Assembly: GCA_023079485.1 (NCBI GenBank)
Contig: CM041115.1
Span: 26,723,505-26,787,504 of the forward strand
Direction of reading: 5' to 3'
DNA: 64,000 nt
Source: Archilochus colubris
Taxonomy: Eukaryota > Chordata > Aves > Apodiformes > Trochilidae
Shown here: one piece after another, positions 61,301 to 64,000 of the stretch
Layout: each line of letters begins with the position of its first letter
Numbering within the stretch: position 1 is the stretch's first letter
Notes under the pieces: generated by a model
Database searches by the model: none
The model's input: only the letters and a program-made list of their open reading frames with translations
Told to the model about the DNA's origin: nothing
Made by a program: the position numbers and the translations under genes

Positions 61301-64000
61301 GATAAAACAAAATGTCTCAGTTCATACAGGAAATTTGTTGCAAAGCAGGAAATAAGAAATTTGCCTTCTCTTTCATCTTCGTTCCCTTTCACAGCAACAT
61401 ACTTATTTTTAACATTGTATTAATGTCTATTTTATCAAACTGAGAACTTCTATTAAGTTTTTTAAGATTTTTTTAAAAAATTGTGAAAAGGCAGGGCTAG
61501 CACATTGAGTTGCAATTGAAAACTTTCAAAGCCAGCCCCATCGGTTTACAAGTAAAGAGATTTTTCTAAACTGCTGGTGTTTTAAAACCAACCAGGGATC
61601 TAATATGCAAGCTGCACTCTTCCGTGTTCACCCAGCAACAGCAGCAGTGATCTACCTTCAGAATGAAAAATTCTATTGATTAGAAAGAAAGAAAAAAAAA
61701 TAGTATCTCTTTACCATTCATGTATTATCTCACATTCAAAGTAGCATGAAATAGTTTGAAACAGGGAAAACAAACAACAGGTATGGCATTTAGCAGTGCA
61801 TTTGCCAGTTACAGATGAACAGTGAAATTTCTGCTTGTCTCCATGAAGTGGTATTAAACCTGAATTTGTGCTGCATTGTGCAGCTGCATAACTGAGAGCA
61901 GCCACTAAACACTGGAGAATAAAAGGCATACATGATATTTTTATTTTTCTCACTGAAAAGGCATGGACTTGGTCCAGTTTCAACTAGAAGAAACCTCAAC
62001 TCCTGAAAAGCATTAAATGCAACTCAGAGCAACAGCTCTGACCCTCATTTTGATACCCATTTTACTGAATATACACTTGTGCATTCTAGCGGAAGCAGAG
62101 TCTTCCAAAACAGTCTCCTAAGCTTGCCCCACTTTTCGATTTATCTCACTGAAAATATTCAGCCTGAGGCAAATACCTCTCACTGGATGTGCAGCTTTCA
62201 GATTTTAGCTAACAGTTGTGTTATGTAGGTAAAGCTGCACAGCTTCTGAATACTTCTGGAGCTTCCATGTTTAAAATTATAACAAAATTATCGACTTACT
62301 TTCACTTTTACATGTTAAACAATCATTTTAATCAGAAAGCAATCTGTCAAAACTGCTTGCATTTTCTACGACTTTACATAGAAATATATTTAATATAACA
62401 CTTACGTATATAAAATTTACAGAAAATGCCCATTCCAAAACAATCTGTAGCAACAGATTCACCAGATCTCAGATTAATTTCAACCCACAGCTTTTATTAC
62501 TATGTCTGAAGAATACTATTCTATAACTTCTCCCCACACCCTCCACCACCCAGATACCACTCTTACATGTGCTACACTTTATTTTCATGGTTGTTAACCG
62601 CATTTTACTTCTGACTGTTCAGATGACCTACACTTTAAGGCCATGCAGCCGATTAGCAAAAATTCCCATAGGACAACTGTGCCTGTAGGTTTAGACTAAA
62701 TGTTCTAATACACAGCCAGAGCTTTTTTATGTGGTTGTTAATCTGGGCATTTTGGACATATTCCTAAAGTTACTGTAAAAGTGTTCCAGCATCAAGACAT
62801 GTAAGGCATTCCTTTTTAAGTTTACAAAAATTCTGGGAAAATTTAGTTAACAGCTCTTTTTAAGAAGAGGTTTTCTTTCTTTCAAATAAAATCTACCCAC
62901 CCTGTTTGAATTTTGTCCTACTTTTGAACTTCTTTTAGACATAATTTCAAGGACAAAAATCTAGGCATAAAATATAACAACTGTTACACTTGGCATGCAC
63001 AACCATTACCCAGGATTCCTTCTTTCTCTTCCCTGCCAAAGATAGATATTCTGGACAGAATGCATATTCCCAAGGCCAACAGCTGGGGAAGGTGCTGTAA
63101 TGCCTTAGCTGTTTCCAGCTGGCCTTCATAAAAAATAGGAGTTTTTATTAAGGGGAAAATTAAGGGGAATTGTTGTCACTGGCAGACAGTAACAATCAAA
63201 ATGCAACTTTCTGACAAGACAACAGGCAATCAATGCATAGGCTGATACAACAAAAAACTCAATCTGCGACAAGTGTAAGTAGCATTCAAAATATAAAGTG
63301 ATGTGCCCATAAGGAAACACAGTCGTAAGTTCTACTGGAAATTATTAGTAGAACATTCCTAATAGTTTATTTACTGGTTCATCAGTTCCTGCGTTTCAGG
63401 AGTTTCAACTTCTTCATAAAATGAGTATGAAACAAGGACAGCAAGCACTCAAACTTTAGCAGCAGCATTCGTATTTGCTTGCAGTCTTTCTGTGTATCTT
63501 GAATTTTTTTGAAGTTTGCTTTGAAGGCAGGTAGATGAAATGGTAGAATTGTTTCGAACAAAAGCTAAATACTGACTTAAATGCTACTAAATATGGCAAA
63601 TAATCTGCAGTTTATTTATGAACTTCTTTTTTCGTTTTGCAAAGACATTAATGAATAGTGTAACTAATACAAAAATAGAGACTATAGGATCCAGACATAA
63701 AATGGAGTCCCAGTTCTCCCACACATCACTTCCAGGAAGGTCTTTCTGCCTCTCTCATTTCTGACACACCCAGTTCCTCAGTATGTGAATGCCAAATTTA
63801 AAATTCAGAACTTGCGGCAAGTTCAGCTGAAAAAAATCTGATATTGGTCTCTCCAAAGTTTACCAAGTTTGAGTTGTTGATATTTATTTTGTTTTTTCTT
63901 TTCTCCTTTTCTTTCTCCTCTGATTTTTATTTCTAGCTTTCCTTTCCAGAATAATTAGTACTGGGTAACTGTTCAAAAGAGAAAATATTTTGATTTAAAA
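58391..64000 (-). other. ADAMTS19: ADAMTS19 intron running off the right edge
   Basis: I scanned the minus strand for further TSP1 signatures (CSxTCG, W-x-x-C patterns next to splice sites) and found none, so the next upstream exon should lie beyond 64000. The stretch is AT-rich and unique, apart from short AT-rich tandem repeats near 59920-60075 and 60541-60606. Confidence 0.7.
60541..60606. repeat. Short tandem repeat with a GAAGATAATA-type unit
   Basis: Four to five imperfect units resembling atgaagataatata, spaced about 15-18 bp, in the ADAMTS19 intron. Confidence 0.6.

Noticed and set aside
58391..64000. Additional upstream ADAMTS19 exons
   Set aside because: No cysteine/tryptophan TSP1 or spacer signatures next to splice sites were found on the minus strand.
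1..64000. CRISPR arrays, operons, tRNA/rRNA genes, bacterial mobile elements
   Set aside because: Nothing of the kind is visible. Intron structure, CR1 LINEs and vertebrate genes show this is a eukaryotic nuclear locus.

Overview
The window looks like a bird nuclear genome. It is AT-rich intergenic and intronic DNA with many 5'-truncated CR1 LINEs carrying the ATTCTATG-type 3' tail, plus one decayed class I (gamma-type) endogenous retrovirus. No bacterial or phage features, tRNAs, rRNAs or CRISPR arrays were seen.

Three vertebrate genes lie on the minus strand and read right to left. (1) The 3' end of ADAMTS19 has its last two coding exons at 58213-58390 (a TSP1 repeat) and 55467-55618 (PLAC domain and stop); the rest lies beyond the right edge. 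(2) MINAR2 (KIAA1024L) is complete in three coding exons (49694-49858, 40337-40582, 39339-39518). All junctions are phase 0, giving 196 aa with a C-terminal membrane anchor. (3) CHSY3 is complete in three coding exons (26169-26874, 24559-24842, 7909-9468), giving 849 aa with both glycosyltransferase domains and a CpG-island promoter. The order ADAMTS19-MINAR2-CHSY3, all on one strand, is the order I know from human 5q23.3. From memory this block is Z-linked in chicken, with HINT1 beyond the CHSY3 3' end (left of this window). The genes are syntenic but not a pathway: ADAMTS19 is a secreted metalloprotease-family protein, MINAR2 a small membrane protein needed for hearing, and CHSY3 a Golgi chondroitin synthase.

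Layout: 1-1.4 kb holds GC-rich, low-complexity DNA with a speculative spliced ORF on the minus strand. 1.4-7.9 kb is CHSY3 3' flank. 7.9-27.5 kb is CHSY3. 27.5-31.2 kb is intergenic with a CR1. 32.1-36.1 kb is the broken ERV, in which integrase and env pieces PRECEDE gag, protease and RT. 36.1-37.4 kb is an inverted CR1 pair. 39.3-49.9 kb is MINAR2, with a cluster of three CR1s in intron 1. 49.9-55.4 kb is intergenic, with a probable ancient LINE relic. 55.4-64 kb is ADAMTS19.

The structures most worth a second look are: the env-to-gag junction in the ERV; a CR1 whose reverse transcriptase has been deleted, joining the endonuclease region to the 3' end; the ancient LINE fragment between MINAR2 and ADAMTS19; and the small splice-compatible membrane-segment ORF at the left edge. 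I found no convincing new multi-gene system.
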